Shown: positions 1 to 6,730 of the stretch, piece after piece
Layout: the number at the start of each line of letters is the position of its first letter
Numbering within the stretch: position 1 is the first letter of the stretch
DNA from: Bacteroidales bacterium
GTDB taxonomy: Bacteria > Bacteroidota > Bacteroidia > Bacteroidales > F082
Assembly (NCBI GenBank): GCA_029983675.1
Contig: JASBYY010000055.1
Span: 1-15,553 of the forward strand
Reading direction: 5' to 3'
DNA length: 15,553 nt
The notes under the pieces: generated by a model
Seen by the model: only the letters and a program-made list of their open reading frames with translations
What the model was told of the DNA's origin: nothing
Database searches by the model: none
Translations under genes and position numbers: made by a program

Positions 1-1
1 T

Positions 2-5
2 ATTT
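2..5. repeat. Left target-site duplication (ATTT)
   Basis: Four bases directly before the left inverted repeat, identical to the four bases after the right one at 1503-1506. Four-base duplications are known for IS5-type elements. Only one base of host sequence precedes it in the window. Confidence 0.7.
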
Positions 6-21
6 AGTCGCCCCTTAAAAA
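6..21 (+). repeat. IS left terminal inverted repeat
   Basis: Begins AGTCGCCCCTTAAAAA and pairs with the reverse complement of 1487-1502. The only mismatches are at the fifth and sixth positions. This is the likely transposase cleavage end. Confidence 0.85.
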
Positions 22-64
22 GCACTTATTTTATTGATTCACAATAAAATAATGTTGAAAAAGC

Positions 65-95
65 TTGTTTGATTCTGCAAAAAGGCGTATATTTG
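65..95 (+). promoter_or_regulatory. Transposase promoter, Bacteroidetes type
   Basis: A -7 element TATATTTG at 88-95 matches TAnnTTTG, and a TTG at 65-67 lies 20 bp upstream as a -33 element. Transcription would begin a few bases after 95, giving a short leader before the ATG at 117. This supports that ATG over the in-frame TTG at 69, which lies inside the promoter. Confidence 0.6.
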
Positions 96-116
96 CAGTC
101 TAAAACCTTGCAGAAA

Positions 117-1493
117 ATGTATAGAAAACCCATTGTCACCAACCAGCGCTCCATGTTCTTCGACTTCGCCGACCAGCTCAATGCCAGGCCCCCCCTGTAC
201 CAGCTTGCCAACAGGACACATTGGGAGGTGTTCGAGGAAACGTTCAGGAAATTGTACAGCGATGACAACGGCAGTCCGTGCAAGCCGATCCGCCTGATGA
301 CGGGCCTGCTGATACTGAAGCACCTGCGCAACTTGTCCGACGAGAGCGTTGTCTCCCGGTGGGAGGAGAACGTTTATTTCCAGTATTTCTGCGGCGGCGA
401 GGATCTCCGTATCGGAGAGCCTTGCACGCCGTCGGAGCTTACGCACTTCCGCAAGCGCATCGGCGAGAAGGGGGTGGAGCTGATCTTGAAGGGGAGCATC
501 TCCGTGAGCGAGGATTTCAGGGACGGGAAAGACCGTGGCAGGCCCGCATTCATCGATTCGACCGTCCAGGAGAAGAACGTCACCTATCCGACAGACGCCA
601 AGCTCGCGAAAAAGATCATCCAAAGGTGCGTCTCCCTGTCCGTAAGACTCGGTCTTCCGATGCGCCAGAGCTACAAGCGGACGCTGAAAGCCCTCTACAG
701 GGACCAGCGTTTCCGCAGCCATCCCGAGAACAGGAAGAAGGCGCTTCGGGCGGACAGGAAAGTGAACACCATAGCGGGCCGTCTGGTCCGGGAGCTGGAG
801 CGGAACCTGGAGAGGCTCGGCGCGGATTTCCTGGCGCGTCATGCGAAGCAGATCGCATTGTACAAAAAGGTGCTGTCGCAGAAGTGCGACGACAAGGACA
901 AGATCTACTCGCTCCACGAGCCGGAAGTCTGCTGCATCAGCAATGGCAAGGAGCACAAGAGGTACGAGTTCGGCAACAAGGCCTCCATCGTCCGGACATG
1001 GGACGGCATCATCATCGGCGCGTGTTCGTTCAGGAACGAGTACGACGGCCACACCATCGACAAGTCGCTGGAACAGTGCGAACGCCTCACGGGCCTCCGG
1101 CTGAAGGAACTCGCCGGCGACAGGGGCTGCCGCGGGCAGAAGAAGTCGGGTGAGACGCGGATACTGATCCCCGACACCCCGAAAGCGGCGGACAGCCGGT
1201 ACGAGAGGAAGAAGAAGCACGAACTGTTCTGCAAGCGTGCGGGCATAGAGCCGGTAATCGGGCATGTGAAGGCGGATCACCGCATGGGGCGCAACTTCTA
1301 CAAGGGGGTGTTTGGCGACGCCGTCAACATCATGCTCGCAGCAGCCGCGAAAAACTTCAAAAGGGTGATGAACATCCTTTTTTTGCCCTTTTTCCGAATG
1401 CTCCTTTGGGAAAAAATCGCCGAACAGATGTGCCTCCTGCCAATCATGAGCGAAGCCTCACGAATAAAACAAAGCTCCAAAAGGAGTTTTTAA
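117..1493 (+). CDS. IS5-superfamily DDE transposase
   Basis: The protein is 458 aa and should catalyse cut-and-paste movement of the surrounding element. The N-terminal part (about 30-115) looks like the DUF772 helical domain, with RLMTGLLILKHLRNLSDE and YFQYFCGGE. The catalytic core follows, with D147 in FIDSTV, D335 in GDRG and E378 in IEPVIGHVKADHRMGRN; the last motif is typical of IS5-type proteins. A charged, probably helical insertion lies between about 160 and 260. The ATG at 117 is chosen because the promoter -7 element ends at 95; an upstream in-frame TTG would add 16 residues. The stop codon lies inside the right inverted repeat. All three acidic residues and a full-length frame are present, so it is probably functional. 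Large open frames on both strands inside it are side effects of its GC-rich codon use. Confidence 0.9.
   Translation: MYRKPIVTNQRSMFFDFADQLNARPPLYQLANRTHWEVFEETFRKLYSDDNGSPCKPIRLMTGLLILKHLRNLSDESVVSRWEENVYFQYFCGGEDLRIGEPCTPSELTHFRKRIGEKGVELILKGSISVSEDFRDGKDRGRPAFIDSTVQEKNVTYPTDAKLAKKIIQRCVSLSVRLGLPMRQSYKRTLKALYRDQRFRSHPENRKKALRADRKVNTIAGRLVRELERNLERLGADFLARHAKQIALYKKVLSQKCDDKDKIYSLHEPEVCCISNGKEHKRYEFGNKASIVRTWDGIIIGACSFRNEYDGHTIDKSLEQCERLTGLRLKELAGDRGCRGQKKSGETRILIPDTPKAADSRYERKKKHELFCKRAGIEPVIGHVKADHRMGRNFYKGVFGDAVNIMLAAAAKNFKRVMNILFLPFFRMLLWEKIAEQMCLLPIMSEASRIKQSSKRSF
1471..1491 (+). terminator. Possible intrinsic terminator of the transposase
   Basis: An 8-bp stem (AAAGCTCC pairing with GGAGTTTT, one G-U pair) closes an AAAA loop at 1471-1490, and a T run covers 1487-1491. 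It overlaps the last codons of the transposase and the right inverted repeat. It could stop transposase messages from running antisense into the neighbouring minus-strand gene. The GC part of the stem is only 4 bp, so the call is moderate. Confidence 0.4.
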
Positions 1494-1502
1494 GGGTTGA
1501 CT
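1487..1502 (-). repeat. IS right terminal inverted repeat
   Basis: On the minus strand it reads AGTCAACCCTTAAAAA, matching the left end at 14 of 16 bases. It contains the TAA stop of the transposase (1491-1493). Confidence 0.85.
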
Positions 1503-1506
1503 ATTT
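1503..1506. repeat. Right target-site duplication (ATTT)
   Basis: Four bases directly after the right inverted repeat, identical to 2-5. It marks the insertion point of the element. Confidence 0.7.
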
Positions 1507-1524
1507 AGTTCTTTAATCGATTAT

Positions 1525-2004
1525 TCAAAAACCTCCACCTGATAAATCAACGGAACTGGCTGGTCTCAATGAACTTGAATTACCACAGTTCGGACATGTA
1601 ACATATTCCTGTCCATGATAACACACAACTTTTCCGCAGCGATTACAGATATAGAAACTCTTGGCACCACAATGTGGGCTGCCATTGAATTCTGGATCAT
1701 ACATGACAGCTCCGCGAACATGAGTCTTGTCGTAGCCTTCACGTTTAGCCTGTTCCGGCTTTATCTTGAATGCCCAGGTAAAAGTATAACTGCCTTCCCT
1801 CGGGTCAACTGTGATGCCAAAGGGCTTCTTTGTTTCTTCACACATTGCCATGATGCGCCACATGTCATTCTGGAAATTAGGATAATAGAAATCAATGGAC
1901 CAGCGTGCTTTGGGCGGAGGAAAACTACCGAGCATGAGCAATTGCGCCTTTGGGGGAACAAAAGGTGACAAAGGGTGTGTTTCAGGCTGATAGGATGTGT
2001 TCAT
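1525..2004 (-). CDS. Chimeric protein: UDG-like N-terminus fused to TerY-C-type zinc ribbon
   Basis: The frame encodes 159 aa. Residues 1-51 resemble the start of mismatch-specific uracil-DNA-glycosylase-like proteins of Bacteroidales: LLMLGSFPPPKARW, then DFYYPNFQNDMWRI. The rest of a glycosylase, normally well over 100 more residues, is missing. From about residue 52 the sequence instead resembles small proteins with the TerY-C metal-binding domain: CEETKKPFGITVDPREG, REGYDKTHVRGAV, then a cysteine cluster C112, C120xxC123, C128, C137xxC140 and a tail ending SVDLSGGGF. The first cysteine of the usual CPxC pair is serine here (S109, codon AGC), so one metal ligand seems lost. The glycosylase half cannot be active. 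The ATG at 2004 lies 8 bp after the mnmE stop, so it is probably cotranscribed with mnmE; a TTG at 2028 lies inside mnmE. Family assignments are from memory. It may be a translated remnant or a new small zinc protein. Confidence 0.6.
   Translation of the reverse strand: MNTSYQPETHPLSPFVPPKAQLLMLGSFPPPKARWSIDFYYPNFQNDMWRIMAMCEETKKPFGITVDPREGSYTFTWAFKIKPEQAKREGYDKTHVRGAVMYDPEFNGSPHCGAKSFYICNRCGKVVCYHGQEYVTCPNCGNSSSLRPASSVDLSGGGF
1840..1863 (-). repeat. Inverted repeat arm A, at the fusion junction
   Basis: Twenty-four bases which, read on the minus strand, encode MWRIMAMC (residues 48-55 of the chimera), exactly where the two family-like segments meet. They match the plus strand of 2248-2271 at 23 of 24 positions; 1840-1858 is a perfect 19-base match. 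Confidence 0.85.
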
Positions 2005-2012
2005 TGGGTTTC

Positions 2013-3434
2013 TTACTTTCCGATGCAAAACCTTGAGAAAATGTTTCCAAGCACTTCGTCGGTAGTGACTTCGCCGGTAATGGTCCCAAGGTGGTACAAA
2101 GATTCGCGCAGGTCTTCGGCAATGAGGTCGGTGGGTGTATCTTCTTCCAATCCAATCCGCACCTTGCTAAGGCTTTCTGTGGCGCGGCACAACGCTTCAT
2201 AGTGTCGCAAGTTGGTGACAAGAGCGGCATCGCTTTTCCATTCAACTATGTCGCGCATCATGGCAATGTGTTGACGCACACGTTCCACATCGGATGCAGC
2301 TTTAGCTGAAATAGTGATGATGTCGATGGGGTGGATGTCGTCATTGGCTATTTGTTTGATGTTGTCGGCAAAGCTTTGGGATATGGCTTCGGTATTTGTG
2401 CAGAGGTCGCGCTTGTTGAGCACGATGAGCAGGCGCTGCTGTTTCAAGTCGGTCTTCGAGCAGAGCAGTTGCAGTGCAGAAATAAGTTCGTCTTCATTAC
2501 GTGTGAGGTCGAACATGCCGATAACGATGTCGGCTTCTGAGAGTTTTTTGAACGTGCGTTCGATGCCCATTTTCTCAATGGTCTCTTGCGTGTCACGTAT
2601 GCCTGCGGTATCGATAAAACGGAACTGGGTACCGTTGATATTGAGGGTTTCTTCGATGGTGTCGCGTGTTGTTCCGGCAATATCCGAAACGAGGGCGCGC
2701 TCTTCGCCAAGCAGGGCGTTCAGCAGCGTGCTTTTCCCCGTGTTGGTGGCACCGACGATGGCGACAGGAATGCCGTTTTTGATGGCGTTGCCGAGACGGA
2801 AGGAATCGGTCAGGCGTTCAAACTGTTCCAATGTGGCTTCCAATAATGCTTCCAGCTGGCTGCGGTCGGCAAACTCAACGTCTTCTTCGCTGAAGTCGAG
2901 TTCGAGTTCCATGAGAGAGGTGATGTCGAGCAGGCGTCCTCTGAGTTCTTGAAGCTCCTTTGAAAAACCGCCTTTAAGCTGGTTCATGGCCACGTGATGG
3001 GCGGCTTCGTTTTGAGAGGCGATGAGATCGGCAATGGCTTCAGCCTGCGCCAAGTCGAACTTGCCGTGGATGAAGGCGCGGCGCGAAAACTCTCCGGGTT
3101 GTGCCAAGCGTGCGCCTTCCCGAATAAGCACTTCGATCAGCCGCTGCTGGATATATGGTGAACCGTGTACGCTGATTTCTACGGCATCTTCTCCGGTAAA
3201 GGAATAAGGTGCCTTGAAAAAAGTGACCAACGCCTCGTCCAAAAGTTGGTCGCCGTCCATAATCACTCCAAAACATGCTTTGCGAATGATGGCTTTTGAC
3301 ACGACAAACGGATGTTCGTCCTGCATAAAGATATGGCTGGCAATGGCATGGCTGTCTTTTCCGGATAGCCGCACTACGGCAATAGCACCCGTGCCATGCG
3401 GCGTAGCAAGGGCGCAAATGGTGTCGTCGTTCAT
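2013..3434 (-). CDS. mnmE: tRNA uridine-5-carboxymethylaminomethyl modification GTPase MnmE
   Basis: MnmE works with MnmG to modify U34 in the anticodon of certain tRNAs, using GTP, a folate cofactor and glycine or ammonium, in the cytoplasm. The 473-aa product has the N-terminal folate-binding domain (1-120, with TPHGTGAIAVVRLSG and GSPYIQQRLIEV). A helical domain follows, interrupted by the G domain at about 222-400: G1 GATNTGKS 228-235, GTTRD 254-258, DTAG 275-278 and NKRD 340-343. It ends in the family's C-terminal FCIGK with the conserved cysteine at 470. The G1 loop has threonine where many homologues have proline. The start at 3434 gives the usual MNDDTICALATPHG beginning and sits about 30 bp after a -7 element; ATGs at 3449 and 3455 are possible and would add 5 or 7 residues. 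Part of the gene (2248-2271) is repeated inverted in the downstream chimera. Confidence 0.96.
   Translation of the reverse strand: MNDDTICALATPHGTGAIAVVRLSGKDSHAIASHIFMQDEHPFVVSKAIIRKACFGVIMDGDQLLDEALVTFFKAPYSFTGEDAVEISVHGSPYIQQRLIEVLIREGARLAQPGEFSRRAFIHGKFDLAQAEAIADLIASQNEAAHHVAMNQLKGGFSKELQELRGRLLDITSLMELELDFSEEDVEFADRSQLEALLEATLEQFERLTDSFRLGNAIKNGIPVAIVGATNTGKSTLLNALLGEERALVSDIAGTTRDTIEETLNINGTQFRFIDTAGIRDTQETIEKMGIERTFKKLSEADIVIGMFDLTRNEDELISALQLLCSKTDLKQQRLLIVLNKRDLCTNTEAISQSFADNIKQIANDDIHPIDIITISAKAASDVERVRQHIAMMRDIVEWKSDAALVTNLRHYEALCRATESLSKVRIGLEEDTPTDLIAEDLRESLYHLGTITGEVTTDEVLGNIFSRFCIGK
2248..2271 (+). repeat. Inverted repeat arm B, inside mnmE
   Basis: Twenty-four bases of mnmE that encode QHIAMMRDI on the minus strand. 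Their plus strand is the same as the minus strand of 1840-1863 except for one base (C versus G at the fifth position). The centres of the two arms are about 408 bp apart. Confidence 0.85.
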
Positions 3435-3466
3435 GATGGTCGTCTGCATAATCATCAATTTGGGGT

Positions 3467-3474
3467 CAAAAGTA
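3467..3474 (-). promoter_or_regulatory. Candidate -7 promoter element for mnmE
   Basis: TACTTTTG on the minus strand matches TAnnTTTG. No clear -33 TTG lies at the usual distance. Transcription would start near 3460, just inside the gap between the pentapeptide gene and mnmE, so mnmE may have its own promoter as well as read-through from upstream. Confidence 0.4.
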
Positions 3475-3498
3475 GTTCTTTTTTTGCTTTGTGTCTTG

Positions 3499-4059
3499 TT
3501 ATTCGACAATCTCAATGCCAAATCCCTCTAACAACCCATGGAGACCTTGAACGGAAAACCTAGCTTTTTTCATTTGGTTTTCAGTGGGATGGATGGTGTA
3601 GCCCGTTGCTAATGAAAAGTCGGCTTCTTCCAAATTGCTATGCAAAAACAATGCACGTTCTAACCTGCTGCCTGAAAAATCGACCTTTTTCAAATTGCAT
3701 TCGCTAAAATCGGCTTCGTCCAATTGTGAGTCATGAAAAAAAACTCCTTGCATATTAAGTCCTTGAAATGAGGCATATTGCAATTGGCATCGAGAAAAAG
3801 CGACGGAAAAGGTGAAACGGTTGCAGCCCGAAAAGGTGATGCCCGTCATTTTGCAACCTTCAAAATGTACGTGGTTCCACGAAGTGGACGACATCTTGCA
3901 AAGACTTAGGTTGCAAGCTACAAAACGGCATTGTTCAAACATTATTCTGGGGAAAGTCACGTTGCTGAAGTCGCAGTGTTCAAATACACAATTGTAGTAT
4001 TCGTCGTCAAGCGGGATATGTTGAAAGTCAGTGTTTTCAATCGTTTTGTTTTCGGTCAT
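3499..4059 (-). CDS. Pentapeptide-repeat protein
   Basis: The 186-aa protein is built of five-residue repeats of the A(D/N)LxX type from about residue 20 to 150. They are clearest at 114-149: LDEADFSECNLKKVDFSGS followed by RLERALF and NLEEADF. Such repeats fold into a right-handed four-sided beta helix. Some relatives, such as Qnr, bind DNA gyrase, but most have unknown roles, and nothing here decides the function. Cysteine is unusually common at the repeat centres (FEHCDF, FEQCRF, FEGCKM, FSGCNRF, FSECNL). No signal peptide is seen, so it is probably cytoplasmic. The ATG at 4059 begins MTENKTIENTDF and overlaps the upstream gene by 23 bp, suggesting translational coupling. A longer frame to 4113 only reads through the end of that upstream gene. 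Confidence 0.88.
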   Translation of the reverse strand: MTENKTIENTDFQHIPLDDEYYNCVFEHCDFSNVTFPRIMFEQCRFVACNLSLCKMSSTSWNHVHFEGCKMTGITFSGCNRFTFSVAFSRCQLQYASFQGLNMQGVFFHDSQLDEADFSECNLKKVDFSGSRLERALFLHSNLEEADFSLATGYTIHPTENQMKKARFSVQGLHGLLEGFGIEIVE

Positions 4060-5461
4060 GGTCGTAACTGCTAATGATTTCGGAAATCTGTTCGGCGCGT
4101 ATTTGTTTGGCAATGATGTGTTTATCTCGGTCTAAGAGATAAATAAGCGGTGTGGATGCCACATCATACGTCTGCTGAGGATAATCACCATGGTAACCTA
4201 TGCCGCTGGCGTAGATAATATGAGTGTCGGGTGATGTGTCGGGTTGTTGCGCTTGGCCCTCGGCGTTCATGTCGATGCAAAGCACTGTAGCCTGATACTT
4301 TGTGTTGGTGACGATGGCATTCAATTGTTGCAGTTCGCTATTGCAAAGGGAGCAATCATGGTCATGGAAAAACAATATAAGGTAGTCGCTGTCAATATTT
4401 TGAATACTTACCGGATTGTCGTTAAAGTCGGAGAGTTGCAAGTTGGGAGCTGTTTTGCCAATCGCAAGACGGCGCAGTCGTTCAGCTTTTTGCCGCATCC
4501 AACTACGGTTGGTTTCGCTCAATTGGTTGGAGTTTAAGATGGAAAAATAGCGGTCGTAAAGATACACAAAGACTTGATCTTGTCCCATGAAGACTGGATG
4601 TTGATACTTGGCAACGAGATGCCAAAGCATGAATCGGCGGATAGTGTCTGATGGGATTTGTGCAATAAGCCTATCGATGGCGGTGCAAATGGAATCTGGA
4701 TTTTGGGCGATTACCTTATCAAGATAGGTGTCGAGGCGGCTTTCCAACAAAGGCGTGTTGAGCAAGCGATTGTCACTTAAATCGAAACCATCCCAATAGT
4801 GCACCTTATAATATTGGTAGGCTTGGGCTTCGTTTGTTGCAATCGGATCGGGAATTTTGAGTTCTTGCAAGGCTTTCACAAGCGTTGCTAAAAAGCAGGA
4901 GCTATATTTCCTGACGATGGAATCGCGATAGCTTTCAAATGCTTGTTGTGACTGTTCAAGATAGGCGTAAATGGCCGGGTCGTCGGTGACGTATGGGTGG
5001 AGCTGTTGCAGTATCCGTTGTCTTTTGATTTCATAAGTCCGGAAAAGACTTGTTTCCATGCCGCCATCAATGGAGTCAATGTGTTTGGTTCGCAACGACC
5101 CGTATAGGGTTACACTTTGGTCATGCCCCAGAATGAAACTGAAAAGAGGTTCTTTGTGGTTGTCAGTCAGTAAATAACAGCCTTCGGGATAGTTGGTCGA
5201 TTTGGAAAAGACGATGCTGTTGTGTTTTGAGTAGGATGTGTCAACGGAAAGAATCTTTGAGCCGTAATAATGTGCAAGGAAAAAGGTTTGCTCAGGGTTG
5301 CAATCGGTTACAAAACGGACTTCAGCCTGCGCCAGCGCAGAAAAACCGGCCAATGACAGTGTGACACACAGCAAAACTGTGCATTGTAGCTGTCTTGCAG
5401 CTTTCTTGTAAAGCCTTGACAACTGCCGGTTTGAGTGGGGCGAAGGGTCGTTGTTTTCCAT
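4037..5461 (-). CDS. Exported thioredoxin-like protein, DUF5106/TlpA type
   Basis: The product is 474 aa. A positively charged start is followed by a hydrophobic stretch (about 27-44) and a likely signal-peptidase site after AQA at 44-46, so the mature protein should lie in the periplasm or be membrane attached. Residues 47-130 look like the beta-rich N-terminal domain common in Bacteroidales thiol-disulfide proteins (DUF4369-like). The middle (about 140-330) is helical and resembles DUF5106. The C-terminus (about 335-465) is a thioredoxin fold with LILFFHDHDCSLC (C370 and C373) and the cis-proline loop STPLIYLLD (P438). It probably reduces or isomerises disulfides of exported proteins; the substrate is unknown. 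There is no lipobox at the predicted cleavage site. The ATG at 5461 is used; the preceding codon is GTG. A -7 promoter element ends only 7 bp before it. Confidence 0.82.
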   Translation of the reverse strand: MENNDPSPHSNRQLSRLYKKAARQLQCTVLLCVTLSLAGFSALAQAEVRFVTDCNPEQTFFLAHYYGSKILSVDTSYSKHNSIVFSKSTNYPEGCYLLTDNHKEPLFSFILGHDQSVTLYGSLRTKHIDSIDGGMETSLFRTYEIKRQRILQQLHPYVTDDPAIYAYLEQSQQAFESYRDSIVRKYSSCFLATLVKALQELKIPDPIATNEAQAYQYYKVHYWDGFDLSDNRLLNTPLLESRLDTYLDKVIAQNPDSICTAIDRLIAQIPSDTIRRFMLWHLVAKYQHPVFMGQDQVFVYLYDRYFSILNSNQLSETNRSWMRQKAERLRRLAIGKTAPNLQLSDFNDNPVSIQNIDSDYLILFFHDHDCSLCNSELQQLNAIVTNTKYQATVLCIDMNAEGQAQQPDTSPDTHIIYASGIGYHGDYPQQTYDVASTPLIYLLDRDKHIIAKQIRAEQISEIISSYDHDRKQND

Positions 5462-5468
5462 CACGCTG

Positions 5469-5476
5469 CAAAAGTA
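5469..5476 (-). promoter_or_regulatory. Promoter -7 element very close to a start codon
   Basis: TACTTTTG on the minus strand matches TAnnTTTG and is separated from the ATG at 5461 by 7 bp. If used, transcription would start within a few bases of the ATG, giving an almost leaderless message. No clear -33 element is visible. Confidence 0.45.
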
Positions 5477-5544
5477 GCATTTTTCGAATGAAACGCTCGA
5501 ATGGTTTTACATTGCACGCAAAGGAAAAGACTTTGGTTTTTTGT

Positions 5545-5552
5545 TATTTTTG
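5545..5552 (+). promoter_or_regulatory. Promoter -7 element for the EEP-family gene
   Basis: TATTTTTG matches TAnnTTTG and lies 15 bp before the ATG at 5568. Together with the minus-strand element at 5469-5476 it makes a compact divergent control region of about 106 bp. Confidence 0.5.
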
Positions 5553-5567
5553 TAGCGGATAACTTCG

Positions 5568-6635
5568 ATGCAAATGAAACGTTTTGTCACTATTATCATC
5601 ATTCTTTCAGCGTTCCTGACGACACAATCTGTGGTGGCGCAAACGAAGGGTAAGACGATACGTGTCGCATTCTGGAACTTGGAAAACTTTTTCGACCCTT
5701 ATGTGGATTCCACGCGGACCTACAATGAATTTACCGAAAACGGCAGTCAGCATTGGACCAAATCACGTTTCTACAAGAAGCGTAACAATATTTACAAGGC
5801 CATTCTCGGCATGTCTGAAAACCAGCCAATCGGTATTATGGGAGTGTGCGAGGTGGAGAACGAGTATGTGTTGACGATGCTGTTTGAACGTTCTCCTTTG
5901 AAACGTTTCAACTACCGCTGGGTGCATTACGAGGGTCCCGACAAGCGCGGTATTGACCCTGCGGTGGTCTATTCCAAGGATTTGTTCCAACTTATCAGCA
6001 GCGAGGTAGTTCCCTATTACAATCCGGAAGATACGGCTTACAAGTCGCGCGATATTTTGTATGCAAAATTCTTTGATTATCAGAAAGATACGATTCATGT
6101 CTTTGTCAATCACTGGCCGTCGCGTTATAGCGGCGAATTGGAGACAGTAGGCTCAAGGGCTTGTTCGGCCGCACTTTTGCGTCGTAAGATCGACTCGATA
6201 ACGGCTGCATCTCCAAATACCTGTCCGCCAAAAATCATTGTGATGGGCGACTTGAATGATACCCCGAGCGATCCCAGTGTGTACGAAGTGCTGAAGGCTC
6301 GCCATAGCACGGAATGTGATGGTACCGACCAGCTGATCAACTTATTTGCATACAGCAAGGGTTTGGGATTTGAAGGCACCTTGAAACATCAGCACGACTG
6401 GCTTATCTTCGACCAAATCATTGTCACACCAGCCTTGATAGGTGCAACAAACGGACTACGCTACAAACCCAATAGCGCACGGATTTACTGTGCTGATTTT
6501 ATGCTTGAAGACGATGCCGCTTATCACGGAAAGAAACTGTTTCGTACCTATGTCGGGCCCAAATACTTCGGAGGTTTCAGCGACCATCTGCCTGTCTTCA
6601 TCGACTTGACAACTGAAAGCGCATTGGATCCGTAG
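5568..6635 (+). CDS. Exported endonuclease/exonuclease/phosphatase family protein
   Basis: The 355-aa protein begins with a signal peptide: MQMKR, a hydrophobic stretch at 6-19, and likely cleavage after SVVA near residue 24. It should act in the periplasm or outside the cell. The rest is one EEP domain, a metal-dependent phosphoesterase fold shared with DNase I. Visible active-site motifs are WNLEN (36-40), CEVEN with the metal-binding glutamates (94-98), VNHWPSR with H182, MGDLNDTP with D228 and N230, and the terminal SDHLPVFID with D339 and H340. All expected catalytic residues are present. The substrate may be DNA, RNA or a phospho-compound and cannot be told from sequence. It is divergent from the thioredoxin-like gene and lies 95 bp before the EamA gene, which seems to have its own promoter. 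A second ATG at 5574 would shorten it by two residues. Confidence 0.9.
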   Translation: MQMKRFVTIIIILSAFLTTQSVVAQTKGKTIRVAFWNLENFFDPYVDSTRTYNEFTENGSQHWTKSRFYKKRNNIYKAILGMSENQPIGIMGVCEVENEYVLTMLFERSPLKRFNYRWVHYEGPDKRGIDPAVVYSKDLFQLISSEVVPYYNPEDTAYKSRDILYAKFFDYQKDTIHVFVNHWPSRYSGELETVGSRACSAALLRRKIDSITAASPNTCPPKIIVMGDLNDTPSDPSVYEVLKARHSTECDGTDQLINLFAYSKGLGFEGTLKHQHDWLIFDQIIVTPALIGATNGLRYKPNSARIYCADFMLEDDAAYHGKKLFRTYVGPKYFGGFSDHLPVFIDLTTESALDP

Positions 6636-6671
6636 AAATGTTTTCTTCTGATTTCCAATGCTTTTTTTCTG

Positions 6672-6700
6672 TTGTCCGATTGCATTAATTGCTATTTTTG
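6672..6700 (+). promoter_or_regulatory. Promoter for the EamA gene
   Basis: A -7 element TATTTTTG at 6693-6700 and a TTG at 6672-6674 are separated by 18 bp, slightly shorter than usual. The element lies downstream of the ATG at 6658 but 30 bp upstream of the ATG at 6731, so it supports 6731 as the true start. Confidence 0.5.
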
Positions 6701-6730
6701 CCCTTTCAAATTCGGAAAACGACCTGCATC

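Larger units (their letters stand above)
6..1502 (+). mobile_element. Complete IS5-superfamily insertion sequence
   Basis: This is a whole insertion sequence. Its ends are 16-bp inverted repeats (6-21 and 1487-1502) that match at 14 of 16 positions; both begin AGTC and share CCCTTAAAAA. The element is flanked on both sides by the same 4 bases, ATTT (2-5 and 1503-1506), which is the direct repeat expected from transposition. One intact DDE transposase fills the interior. The DNA is visibly more GC-rich than its flanks and favours AGG/CGG arginine and CTG/CTC leucine codons, which suggests it came from elsewhere. The right end lies 22 bp from the stop codon of the chimeric gene and does not break that gene. 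The matching target repeats and full-length transposase suggest a fairly recent, possibly active insertion. Family placement rests on recognising the transposase, not on a database search. Confidence 0.9.

Noticed and set aside
278..1153. 291-codon plus-strand frame inside the transposase
   Set aside because: Overlaps the transposase in another frame, is Arg/Gly/Pro/His rich with no recognisable motif, and has no promoter. No frameshift signal links it to the transposase, which is complete alone.
39..1280. 413-codon open frame on the minus strand inside the IS
   Set aside because: It lies wholly antisense to an intact transposase with all catalytic residues. It is low in complexity (rich in Leu, Val, Ala, Arg) and is explained by GC-rich codon bias leaving few stops.
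2314..2952. 212-codon plus-strand frame opposite mnmE
   Set aside because: Antisense to the mnmE G domain and very rich in serine and arginine, a usual shadow of a conserved gene.
6658..6730. ATG at 6658 as the EamA start
   Set aside because: A promoter -7 element lies after it (6693-6700) and the N-terminus it would add is not membrane-like; the ATG at 6731 in the other frame gives the expected family start.
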